Of a stretch of 7,431 nucleotides of DNA, positions 1-6,100 are shown piece after piece. The stretch comes from an uncultured Oscillospiraceae bacterium. Lineage in GTDB: Bacteria > Bacillota > Clostridia > Oscillospirales > Oscillospiraceae. Numbering within the stretch: the first letter of the stretch is position 1; every line of letters starts with the position of its first letter. The notes under the pieces were generated by a model. That model had not been told where the DNA came from and searched no databases. It saw only the letters and a list, made by a program, of their open reading frames with translations. The stretch lies in contig CAUBIP010000079.1 of assembly GCA_958436045.1 (NCBI GenBank), positions 1 through 7,431 of the forward strand, in the 5' to 3' direction. A program made the position numbers and the translations under genes.

Positions 1-24
1 CAAAACACAATCTGCGTTTTTAAT

Positions 25-53
25 ATTATAGCATAAAGATTTTTATTTTTGAA
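25..53 (-). promoter_or_regulatory. Probable leftward promoter for a gene beyond the left edge
   Basis: On the minus strand there is a perfect TATAAT (25-30) preceded by TGC, forming an extended -10 element TGCTATAAT. Seventeen bases upstream is TTCAAA (48-53), which matches TTGACA at four of six positions. The region is AT-rich, so chance matches are more likely than in GC-rich DNA. The product it would serve lies outside the window. Confidence 0.35.
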
Positions 54-61
54 GGACTTTA

Positions 62-83
62 GTTATTCTATAAATAAAATAAT
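62..83 (+). promoter_or_regulatory. Imperfect copy of the ModE-like operator
   Basis: The left half GTTATTC (62-68) is identical to the left half of the site at 6951-6972. The identity extends upstream to a 12-base shared string CTTTAGTTATTC (57-68 and 6946-6957). The right half, at the same spacing, is AATAAT (78-83) and matches GATAAC at four of six positions. The site lies 64 bp upstream of the mocA -35 box and 8 bp upstream of the putative leftward -35. Because the surroundings are AT-rich, the right half could be chance. Confidence 0.3.
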
Positions 84-147
84 GCGAAAAATCTATGCGG
101 AACTTCACATATTTTAGTAAAAATTGCCAATAGAATTTCGCAGAATC

Positions 148-177
148 TTGACTTTCTTTGCTTCAAACGGTTATACT
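148..177 (+). promoter_or_regulatory. mocA promoter
   Basis: TTGACT (148-153, five of six matches to the sigma-A -35 consensus) is followed after 18 bp by TATACT (172-177, five of six). Transcription would start near 184, giving a leader of about 27 nt that includes the ribosome binding site GTGAGGGA (197-204) before the ATG at 211. Confidence 0.6.
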
Positions 178-210
178 GATAGAAAACAAGTCTAAAGTGA
201 GGGATTATCA

Positions 211-801
211 ATGACACGACCCGACAAAATCGGCTGCCTGCTTATGGCCGCCGGAAACGCCAGCCGATTTCAATCCAACAAGCTACTAGCAGAATTTCGC
301 GGCAAACCGCTGGTCCTCTGGGCGCTAGAGCGCATTGATCCCGCCCGGTTTTCCCAGGTCACCGTCGTGACCCAGTACCCGGAGATCTGCACAATGGCCG
401 AGGAATTCGGCTTTCCGTGGCTGAAAAATGACCATCCAGACTGGGGTGCAGCCTATACCATCCGCCTGGGGACGGAAGCCATGGCCCAATGCGACGCAAT
501 CTTGTACCTTGTTGCGGACCAGCCGCTGCTGGATGCCGCAGCCATCGCCAGAATTTTGGAAACCTGGCAAGAAACCCCGGACCGGATCGTCGCCCCGGCC
601 CACGACGGCAGGACGGGCAACCCCTGTATCTTCCCCCGGGAATTTTTCCCAGAATTATGCCAGTTACAGGGCGATGTCGGCGGAAAACGCGTAATCAAAG
701 CGCATTTAGACCGGCTCTTGACCGTCGAAGTCGCGCCGGACGCGCTGTTTGACTGCGATACACCGGAAGCCTTGGCCGAATTGCGCCGCACTGCTGAATA
801 A
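211..801 (+). CDS. mocA: Molybdenum cofactor nucleotidyltransferase (MocA/YgfJ type)
   Basis: This cytoplasmic enzyme is expected to transfer CMP from CTP to molybdopterin, making the dinucleotide cofactor used by xanthine-dehydrogenase-type hydroxylases. The 196-residue length is normal for the family. The nucleotide-binding loop LMAAGNASRFQSNKLL (residues 11-26) is the MobA/MocA signature, with Gly15, Arg19 and Lys24. VADQP (101-105) carries the metal-binding Asp103. GNPCIFP (136-142), GDVGGKR (154-160) and the C-terminal DCDTPEAL (181-188) are further family motifs. The ATG is preceded by GAGGGA at a good distance. It is the only gene of the cluster on this strand to the left of the hydroxylase gene, facing it tail to tail. 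CTP rather than GTP specificity is inferred from the MocA-like motifs and the hydroxylase context. MocA-like members accompany selenium-dependent molybdenum hydroxylase loci. Confidence 0.88.
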   Translation: MTRPDKIGCLLMAAGNASRFQSNKLLAEFRGKPLVLWALERIDPARFSQVTVVTQYPEICTMAEEFGFPWLKNDHPDWGAAYTIRLGTEAMAQCDAILYLVADQPLLDAAAIARILETWQETPDRIVAPAHDGRTGNPCIFPREFFPELCQLQGDVGGKRVIKAHLDRLLTVEVAPDALFDCDTPEALAELRRTAE

Positions 802-826
802 AGAAACCGAATCCAAAAAGAGGAAT

Positions 827-873
827 TCCGCCCCGCTTTCTACAGCAAAAACACGTGTAGAAAGCGGGGCGGA
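827..873. terminator. Long hairpin between convergent mocA and hydroxylase gene
   Basis: CCGCCCCGCTTTCTACA (828-844) pairs perfectly with its complement at 856-872, and T827-A873 extends the stem to 18 bp; the loop is 11 nt (845-855). It sits in the 98-bp gap between two convergent stop codons and most likely terminates both. On the plus strand the hairpin is followed only by mixed sequence, not a T run. On the minus strand a CTTTTT run appears about 8 nt beyond the stem. It is therefore a strong hairpin but not a textbook intrinsic terminator. Confidence 0.75.
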
Positions 874-899
874 TGTATTACATATTTAAGGAAAAATCC

Positions 900-3461
900 T
901 TACTTTTTCTTGCGGGCATAGGGAGTGTTGTCCAACGGGATGTTGTATCTCCACTCACCGTCGTAGGCATGGTACGCTGCAGCAATGGCTGGGGAAGTCG
1001 GGATAGAGACGATCTCGCCGACGCCCTTTGCGCCGAAGCTGTGCTCGAAGCCTTCCCGCTCGACGATGATGGACTCAATCTCCGGGATCTGATGTGCGCG
1101 CCATAGGCCCAGGGTGCCGTATTTCGCGGTGGGCCTGCAGTTGTCGTCAATGGGGAACGCTTCGGTCAGTGTGTAGCCCAAGGACATGACGACGCCGCCT
1201 TCGATCTGGCCCTCGACCGCCATCGGGTTGATGGCCTTGCCGACGTCATGTGCTGCAATGATTTTCTTGACCTTACCATCGTCGTCCAAGATACATACCT
1301 GCGTCGCGTAGCCGTAGCAGACATGGGACAGCGGGTGCTCGATGGAAGCGTCGTCGGGCTTGTCCGTCATGGCATTCCATTCGCCGTAGAATTCCTGGCC
1401 GTTCAGGTCTTCCAGCGTGTGGCCTTCCAGTGCAGCCTTCAGGTTCAACGCTGCAACACGGCAGGCGTCGCCGGAGACCGTCGTCTGGCGAGAGCCGGAG
1501 GACGTACCGGAGTCGGGGCACTCGAAGCTGTTGGAAGCGCGGTAGACGATCTTGTCAGCCGGCAGATTCAGGATCTGGCCGACGTTCTGGCAGAAGACGT
1601 TGGACGCGCCCTGGCCCATATCGGATGCGCCGACGCAGACGATAACCTTGCCGTCTTCGACGACCAAGCGGCAACGGCCCCAGTCGGGGATGCCGTGGCC
1701 AAGGCCGGCATTCTTCATGCAGCAGGCGATGCCAGCGTACTTGGCGTTTTCAAATTCGTCCTTGACCGCCAGCAGAGTCTCGACCAGGCCGGTGTCCTCA
1801 CCGACAATCTGGGCGTTCGGCAGGGTCTGACCCGGGCGGATGGCGTTGCGGAAACGAATCTCCCAGGGAGAGATGCCGATCTTCTCCGCCATCTGGTTCA
1901 GCAGCGTCTCGGTGGCGAAACAGGTCTGCGTCACGCCGAAGCCACGGAATGCGCCAGCGGGCGGGTTGTTCGTGTAGTAAGCCCAGCCGTCGATATCAAA
2001 GTTCTGATAGTTGTACGGGCCGGAAGCATGGGTGCAGGCACGCTCCAGAACGGGGGCGCCCAGAGAGGCGTATGCGCCGGTGTCGGAGATACATTTTGCC
2101 TGCATCCCCTGAATGATGCCGTTCTCGTCGCAGCCGATGGTCATGTCGACCTCGAACGGGTGACGCTTCGGATGCACAATTAACGATTCGGCACGAGTCA
2201 ACTTCACCTTAACCGCGCGCCCGGTCAAATATGTGATAAGAGCCGCCAGATGCTGCACAGTGACGTCTTCCTTGCCGCCGAAGCCGCCGCCGACATAGGT
2301 GTTCTCGATCTCGACCTGGTCATAGGGCAGGCCCAGCATCGGTGCCGTCTCGTGCAGGGTATCGTAAACAGACTGGTCGGAGGTATAAACGAAGACATGG
2401 TCGTTCTTCATAAAGGCGACTGCGCACTCCGGCTCCAGGAACGCATGCTCATTCCACGGCGTAGTGAAGTGGCCGGAGAGGACATACTTGGAATTCTTGA
2501 TGGCCTCCTCCGCATTGCCGCGATGCACGCCCTTGTAGGCCAGCAGGTTGCCCTTTTCGTGGACCAGCGGCGCGCCTTCCGCCGCAGCTTCCTTGGGATT
2601 ATGGACGGCGGGCAGAACTTCGTAGTCGACCTTGACGAGCTTCTTGGCCTGCTCCAGGATCTCCGGCGTCTCCGCAACGACCAGGGCAATGGCATCGCCC
2701 AGGAAGCGGGTGATCTCGCCGACACCGATCATCGTATCCCAGTCCTTGAACAGGTGTCCGACGACCTTGTTGCCGGGAATATCGTCTGCCGTGAAGACAG
2801 CGACGACACCGGGCAGTGCCTTGGCCTCTTCCGTATGGATAGCCAGAACCTTGGCCCGGGGATATGCACTGCGCACCGCAGAGCCGTGGCACATATTATC
2901 CAGATAGTAGTCATCCGTGTACTTGCCGGTACCCAGGACCTTGCCTTCGATGTCCTGCCGGTGGGTCCGCTCGCCGACGGCCCATTTGCGGGTATATTCC
3001 GGGATCTTGCCTTCCCGCAGGATCTTCGCTGCCAGCAGGATGCCGTCAATGATCTTGACGTAGCCGGTGCAGCGGCAGATATTGTTGCGGATGGCAAACG
3101 CGGCCTCTTCCCGGGTGGGGTCCGGGTTCTGGTCGATGAGGGCCTTGGCGCACATGACCATACCGGGGATACAGAAGCCACACTGGACAGAGCCAGCCTC
3201 GCCGAAGGCGTATGTAAATACCTGCTTTTCAAAGTCAGACAGGCCCTCGACCGTCAGGACAGACTTGCCTTCCATCTTATCCGTCATGGGGATGCAGGCG
3301 CGCTGGGTCTTGCCGTCGATGATGATCGTACAGGCGCCGCAGGCACCCTCCGCACAGCCGTCCTTCACTGACAGCAGCCGCAGTTCGTCGCGCAGGTAGC
3401 GCATCAGCTTTTGGTTTTTCTCGACTGTAACAGTCTTTCCGTTTACAGTAAATTGTGCCAT
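900..3461 (-). CDS. Selenium-dependent xanthine dehydrogenase-like molybdenum hydroxylase
   Basis: This 853-residue single-chain hydroxylase of the xanthine oxidase family matches in length the family annotated as Se-dependent xanthine dehydrogenase. Residues 1-80 form a plant-type [2Fe-2S] domain (Cys36, 41, 44, 56). About 81-155 form the second [2Fe-2S] domain (Cys94, 97, 129, 131). The rest is the molybdopterin-binding part, with GGGFGGKE (391-398), AFRGFG (504-509), GASDMGQG (611-618) and GAKGVGE ending in the catalytic Glu816. Glu398, Arg474 and Phe508 align with bovine xanthine dehydrogenase Glu802, Arg880 and Phe914, the purine-binding residues, so xanthine or a related purine is the likely substrate. 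There is no FAD domain or adjacent FAD subunit, so the electron acceptor is unknown. No selenocysteine is needed: selenium in this class is a labile cofactor ligand. AAGGAGG about 6 nt before the ATG supports the start. The selD/yqeB/mocA context supports selenium dependence. A purine hydroxylase other than xanthine dehydrogenase remains possible. Confidence 0.88.
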   Translation of the reverse strand: MAQFTVNGKTVTVEKNQKLMRYLRDELRLLSVKDGCAEGACGACTIIIDGKTQRACIPMTDKMEGKSVLTVEGLSDFEKQVFTYAFGEAGSVQCGFCIPGMVMCAKALIDQNPDPTREEAAFAIRNNICRCTGYVKIIDGILLAAKILREGKIPEYTRKWAVGERTHRQDIEGKVLGTGKYTDDYYLDNMCHGSAVRSAYPRAKVLAIHTEEAKALPGVVAVFTADDIPGNKVVGHLFKDWDTMIGVGEITRFLGDAIALVVAETPEILEQAKKLVKVDYEVLPAVHNPKEAAAEGAPLVHEKGNLLAYKGVHRGNAEEAIKNSKYVLSGHFTTPWNEHAFLEPECAVAFMKNDHVFVYTSDQSVYDTLHETAPMLGLPYDQVEIENTYVGGGFGGKEDVTVQHLAALITYLTGRAVKVKLTRAESLIVHPKRHPFEVDMTIGCDENGIIQGMQAKCISDTGAYASLGAPVLERACTHASGPYNYQNFDIDGWAYYTNNPPAGAFRGFGVTQTCFATETLLNQMAEKIGISPWEIRFRNAIRPGQTLPNAQIVGEDTGLVETLLAVKDEFENAKYAGIACCMKNAGLGHGIPDWGRCRLVVEDGKVIVCVGASDMGQGASNVFCQNVGQILNLPADKIVYRASNSFECPDSGTSSGSRQTTVSGDACRVAALNLKAALEGHTLEDLNGQEFYGEWNAMTDKPDDASIEHPLSHVCYGYATQVCILDDDGKVKKIIAAHDVGKAINPMAVEGQIEGGVVMSLGYTLTEAFPIDDNCRPTAKYGTLGLWRAHQIPEIESIIVEREGFEHSFGAKGVGEIVSIPTSPAIAAAYHAYDGEWRYNIPLDNTPYARKKK

Positions 3462-3497
3462 AGTGGCCTCCTTGCAATGATATTGATTACACAGGGA

Positions 3498-3519
3498 CTC
3501 GCGTTTAAGGCTCGCGTTT
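3498..3519. repeat. Tandem pair of 9-bp direct repeats in the hydroxylase leader
   Basis: CTCGCGTTT occurs at 3498-3506 and again at 3511-3519, 13 bp apart. On the hydroxylase mRNA this reads AAACGCGAG twice, about 35-60 nt downstream of the predicted transcription start. It is GC-richer than the surrounding leader. It could be a protein-binding or RNA-binding site, or chance. No partner is known. Confidence 0.45.
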
Positions 3520-3561
3520 GTTGGACATAAATTATTTTAATATGCCTTATATCTAAAATGC

Positions 3562-3590
3562 ATTATACAGGCTTTCTCCCGAAAGTGCAA
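3562..3590 (-). promoter_or_regulatory. Hydroxylase gene promoter
   Basis: On the minus strand a perfect TATAAT (3562-3567) lies 17 bp downstream of TTGCAC (3585-3590), which matches the -35 consensus at only three of six positions. A good -10 with a poor -35 is typical of promoters that need an activator. The start would be near 3555, giving a leader of about 94 nt. The ModE-like box begins 30 bp upstream of the -35. Confidence 0.6.
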
Positions 3591-3620
3591 CGTTTTCCAA
3601 GGAAAAAACGGCGTGAAAAT

Positions 3621-3641
3621 GTTATCTATATTTAGAATAAC
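3621..3641 (-). promoter_or_regulatory. ModE-like operator upstream of the hydroxylase gene
   Basis: Read in the direction of the hydroxylase gene, this is GTTATTC-N8-GATAAC, a 21-bp imperfect inverted repeat with half-sites GTTAT and ATAAC. It is nearly the same as the site at 6951-6972 (N9). Its centre is about 76 bp upstream of the predicted transcription start, a position suited to an activator. Binding by the ModE-like protein encoded at 7038-7388 is inferred from the repeated motif and gene context. Confidence 0.55.
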
Positions 3642-3760
3642 GGGTATTTCCGTAGCACATTGCAGCATTTTGCACAATTTTGATCGCCGCAATGCCGGAT
3701 AAAACTGCATACTTCGGGGATATTCCAATCATAATACTAGAAATAAGGGAATTCTATAGC

Positions 3761-3805
3761 AAGCTTGCGGCGTTCCGAGAACAATCCGGGCAAAATAAGC
3801 TTGCG
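3761..3805. repeat. Direct repeat AAGCTTGCG at the gapdh promoter
   Basis: AAGCTTGCG occurs at 3761-3769 and at 3797-3805, 36 bp apart; the second copy overlaps the gapdh -35 box. It could be a regulator site for gapdh, but two copies of a 9-mer containing the palindrome AAGCTT are only weak evidence. Confidence 0.3.
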
Positions 3806-3829
3806 AAACCGAATCGCATGCGTTATAAT
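3801..3829 (+). promoter_or_regulatory. gapdh promoter
   Basis: TTGCGA (3801-3806, four of six) and a perfect TATAAT (3824-3829) are separated by 17 bp. Transcription would begin near 3836, leaving a leader of about 88 nt. The leader contains a small GCAGC/GCTGC hairpin (3852-3865) and ends with the ribosome binding site GGAGG. Confidence 0.65.
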
Positions 3830-3923
3830 GCAAATAAGCAAGATGCGGTGCGCAGCAAATGCTGCCTGCCGCTGTGAATGATTTGGCCGAGCGGTGTGCG
3901 CGGCTGGAAACGGAGGATTTACT

Positions 3924-4955
3924 ATGTCTGTAAAAGTTGCAATCAATGGTTTTGGCCGTATCGGCCGTCTGGCGTTCCGTCAGATGTTCGGCGCTGAGGG
4001 TTATGAGGTCGTCGCCATCAATGACCTAACCTCTGCCAAGATGCTGGCGCATCTTTTGAAGTATGACTCCACCCAAGGCAACTGGGTCGCCCACGGCCAT
4101 ACGGTCGAGTACCATGAAGGCGAAGGCGAGGACAACTATATCGTCGTCGACGGCAAGAAGATTGTCATCTACAAGATGCCCAACGCAGCTGACCTGCCCT
4201 GGGGCAAACTGGATGTCGATGTCGTCCTGGAATGCACCGGCTTCTATACCAGCAAGGCAAAGGCCCAGGCGCATATTGACGCCGGCGCAAAGAAGGTCGT
4301 CATCTCCGCCCCCGCTGGCAACGACCTGCCGACGATCGTCTACAACGTCAACCACAAGACCCTGACGAAGGACGACAAGATCATCTCCGCCGCCTCCTGC
4401 ACCACGAACTGCCTGGCCCCGATGGCAAAGGCCCTGAATGATCTGGCGCCCATCGAATCCGGCATTATGTGCACCATCCATGCCTACACCGGCGATCAGA
4501 TGATTCTGGACGGCCCGCAGAGAAAGGGCGACCTGCGCCGCTCCCGTGCCGGTGCCGTAAACATCGTCCCCAACTCCACCGGCGCTGCCAAGGCCATCGG
4601 CCTGGTCATCCCGGAGCTGAACGGCAAACTTATCGGTGCCGCCCAGCGTGTCCCGACCCCGACCGGCTCCACAACGATCCTGAATGCCGTCGTCAAGGGC
4701 ACCGTCTCGGTCGACGAAGTCAATGCTCAGATGAAGGCAGAGGCCACCGAATCCTTCGGCTACAACACTGATGAGATTGTCTCCTCCGATATCATTGGCA
4801 TGCGCTTCGGCTCCCTGTTTGACGCCACCCAGACGATGGTCGTCAATCTGGAAAACGGCACCTCTCAGGTCCAGGTCGTCTCCTGGTACGACAATGAAAA
4901 CTCCTACACCAGCCAGATGGTTCGGACGATCAAGTACTTCGCCGAACTCGGTTAA
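3924..4955 (+). CDS. gap: Glyceraldehyde-3-phosphate dehydrogenase, type I
   Basis: This enzyme catalyses the NAD-dependent oxidative phosphorylation of glyceraldehyde 3-phosphate in glycolysis, in the cytoplasm, usually as a homotetramer. The 343 residues begin with the Rossmann motif INGFGRIGR (7-15), with Asp34 for NAD ribose binding. The active site SAASCTTNC has catalytic Cys159, and His186 lies in HAYTGDQ. The C-terminal WYDNENSY (321-328) is the standard family motif. The ATG at 3924 is chosen because GGAGG lies 7 nt upstream and the protein then starts exactly at the conserved MSVKVAINGFG. An in-frame GTG 30 nt earlier has no such support. Codon use is strongly biased to C-ending codons, as in a highly expressed gene. 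It has its own promoter and terminator and sits between selenium/molybdenum genes on the opposite strand, so a direct link to them is not implied. Confidence 0.97.
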   Translation: MSVKVAINGFGRIGRLAFRQMFGAEGYEVVAINDLTSAKMLAHLLKYDSTQGNWVAHGHTVEYHEGEGEDNYIVVDGKKIVIYKMPNAADLPWGKLDVDVVLECTGFYTSKAKAQAHIDAGAKKVVISAPAGNDLPTIVYNVNHKTLTKDDKIISAASCTTNCLAPMAKALNDLAPIESGIMCTIHAYTGDQMILDGPQRKGDLRRSRAGAVNIVPNSTGAAKAIGLVIPELNGKLIGAAQRVPTPTGSTTILNAVVKGTVSVDEVNAQMKAEATESFGYNTDEIVSSDIIGMRFGSLFDATQTMVVNLENGTSQVQVVSWYDNENSYTSQMVRTIKYFAELG

Positions 4956-4973
4956 TTTCCGGTAGATTCCGAT

Positions 4974-5004
4974 AAACCACGCTGCTCCGGCAGCGTGGTT
5001 TTTT
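4974..5004 (+). terminator. gapdh intrinsic terminator
   Basis: A 12-bp perfect stem (4974-4985 with 4990-5001) closes a 4-nt TCCG loop, and a run of six T (4999-5004) follows. It begins about 20 bp after the gapdh stop codon. This is a textbook rho-independent terminator. Confidence 0.92.
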
Positions 5005-5006
5005 GT

Positions 5007-5040
5007 AAAAGGGGCCTGTACCATGGCGGTACAGGCCCTT
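5007..5040 (-). terminator. selD intrinsic terminator
   Basis: On the minus strand GGGCCTGTACC (5028-5038) pairs perfectly with 5012-5022 around a 5-nt loop, and TTTT follows (5010-5007). It lies about 20 bp beyond the selD stop codon and ends the yqeB-selD transcript. It stands back to back with the gapdh terminator, so the convergent operons are well insulated. Confidence 0.85.
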
Positions 5041-5059
5041 GCTATTGAATAGAACACCC

Positions 5060-6097
5060 TCAGCGCAGCAGGATCCGCTTGCCGCCAGTGAAGGGGGCGA
5101 CGGTGCCGATGCGTTGGCAGGCAGGAACGGCTTTTTGCAACTCCGCCTCCATAGCGTCGGCATCCTCTGCGGCGACGCTGATGAGCAGGCCGCCCGCCGT
5201 CTGCGGGTCAAAGAGCACGTCCTGCTTGGCAAGCTCCGTCTGGCCGACGTCGACGCCCGCCTCGGCAAAGCTGCGGTTGCGATAGAGGCCCGCGGGTAAA
5301 ATGCCCATCCGCGCCAGGTCCAGCGCCTGGGGCATGAACGTGATGCGGTCCACCTGCAGGGTGATCTGCACGTCGCTGCCCTGGGCCATCTCGTAGGTAT
5401 GGCCCAGCATCCCAAAGCCGGTGATATCCGTGCAGGCATGCACCCGGTAGCGGACCATAACATCCCGGGCCGCCTTGTTCAGCGTCTGCATCATGGTCAG
5501 CGCCAGCTGCGCCGTCTCCGGCTCGACCAGATCGACCTTGGCCGCCGTCGTCACAATGCCGATGCCCAAGGGCTTGGTGTAAAACAGCACATCGCCGGGC
5601 TTGGCACCGGAGTTGGTCAACATTTTCTTCGGGTCGACAAAGCCGGTGACGGCTAGGCCGTATTTGGGCTCGTCGTCATGGATGCTGTGCCCGCCGGTGA
5701 TGAGCGCGCCCGCCTCATAGACCTTGTCGTAGCCGCCGCGCAGCAGCTCATGGACTGCCTCCTTCGGCATTTTTTCCGGCACGGCCATAATATTCAGCGC
5801 TAGCTTCGGCTCGCCGCCCATGGCGTAGACATCCGAAAGCGCATTGGTCGCAGCAATGGCCCCGAAGGTATACGGGTCATCCGCGATCGGCGGGAAGAAA
5901 TCCACCGTCTGCACCAAGGCCAGATCGTCGGTGATTTGGTAGACCGAGGCGTCATCGCTCTTATCGAAGCCCACCAGCAGCTTCGGGTCGTGGTGCACCT
6001 TGATATCATCCAACAACTGGGCCAGCACACCCGCGCCGACTTTTGCGCCGCACCCGGCGCATTTGGCAAGCTTTGTCAGCTTAATATTCTCTTCCAT
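5060..6097 (-). CDS. selD: Selenide, water dikinase (selenophosphate synthase)
   Basis: SelD makes selenophosphate from selenide and ATP, the selenium donor for selenoproteins, selenouridine and selenium-containing molybdenum cofactor. The 345-residue length is normal. The flexible N-terminal loop has AGCGAK, with Cys16 and Lys19 matching catalytic Cys17 and Lys20 of E. coli SelD. This is the cysteine form; there is no in-frame selenocysteine codon at that site. SDDASV (47-52), NALSDVYAMGG (85-95, Asp89) and CTDITGFG (222-229, Asp224) carry the metal-ligand Asp residues. GGHSI (135-139) and DPQTAGGLL (297-305) are further family motifs. The start follows the yqeB stop by only 3 bp, and its ribosome binding site AAAGGAGA lies within the last yqeB codons, so translation is probably coupled. 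Whether selA/selB exist elsewhere cannot be seen; the neighbours point to use in molybdenum hydroxylase maturation. Confidence 0.95.
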   Translation of the reverse strand: MEENIKLTKLAKCAGCGAKVGAGVLAQLLDDIKVHHDPKLLVGFDKSDDASVYQITDDLALVQTVDFFPPIADDPYTFGAIAATNALSDVYAMGGEPKLALNIMAVPEKMPKEAVHELLRGGYDKVYEAGALITGGHSIHDDEPKYGLAVTGFVDPKKMLTNSGAKPGDVLFYTKPLGIGIVTTAAKVDLVEPETAQLALTMMQTLNKAARDVMVRYRVHACTDITGFGMLGHTYEMAQGSDVQITLQVDRITFMPQALDLARMGILPAGLYRNRSFAEAGVDVGQTELAKQDVLFDPQTAGGLLISVAAEDADAMEAELQKAVPACQRIGTVAPFTGGKRILLR

Positions 6098-6100
6098 GGC

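Larger units (their letters stand above)
1..210. other. AT-rich upstream region of mocA
   Basis: No gene is visible here. The stretch is much more AT-rich than the flanking coding DNA, as expected of a promoter region. It contains a probable leftward promoter (25-53), an imperfect copy of the operator-like repeat (62-83) and the mocA promoter (148-177). The leftward promoter suggests that a divergently transcribed gene begins beyond the left edge, which cannot be confirmed from this window. Confidence 0.6.
3462..3923. other. Divergent intergenic region between hydroxylase gene and gapdh
   Basis: This 462-bp gap contains no convincing gene; the two short open frames within it (63-69 codons) have no family features and overlap the promoters. 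It holds the hydroxylase leader with a pair of 9-bp direct repeats, the hydroxylase promoter, the ModE-like operator, a stretch of undistinguished AT-rich DNA (about 3642-3760), the gapdh promoter with overlapping direct repeats, and the gapdh leader. I saw no match to purine, molybdenum cofactor or other riboswitch cores, but a covariance-model search was not possible. Confidence 0.6.

Noticed and set aside
170..191. GTTATAC at the mocA -10 as another ModE-like operator
   Set aside because: The expected second half-site (GATAAC at N8 or N9) is absent, and the match coincides with the -10 box.
1248..2183. Long plus-strand open frame opposite the hydroxylase gene (311 codons)
   Set aside because: It lies wholly within the hydroxylase gene on the other strand, shows low-complexity composition typical of antisense frames in GC-rich codons, and has no family motif.
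2250..3371. Second long plus-strand frame opposite the hydroxylase gene (373 codons)
   Set aside because: It is a mirror of a clear enzyme with conserved cluster cysteines; the hydroxylase reading explains the sequence fully.
3462..3555. Purine riboswitch or molybdenum cofactor riboswitch in the hydroxylase leader
   Set aside because: I looked for the conserved purine-aptamer core and for a large multi-helix leader; neither is visible in the roughly 94-nt leader. A covariance-model search would settle it.
3822..3838. GTTAT with ATAAG at the gapdh promoter as an operator
   Set aside because: Spacing is 7 bp instead of 11-12 and the left half is simply part of the -10 TATAAT.
3894..3923. Upstream GTG start extending gapdh by 10 residues
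   Set aside because: The ATG at 3924 has a GGAGG site at the right distance and begins exactly at the conserved N-terminus; the extra residues MCAAGNGGFT are not family-like and the GTG has no ribosome binding site.
3537..3946. Short open frames in the hydroxylase-gapdh intergenic region
   Set aside because: They are 63-69 codons, overlap the predicted promoters and operator, and have no ribosome binding site or protein motif.
4026..5057. Minus-strand open frame opposite gapdh (343 codons)
   Set aside because: It overlaps the gapdh gene and would run from a start inside the convergent terminators; no recognisable domain.
6047..6062. Selenocysteine at the SelD active site
   Set aside because: The codon at residue 16 is a cysteine codon, not TGA, and the frame is open throughout; this is the Cys form.
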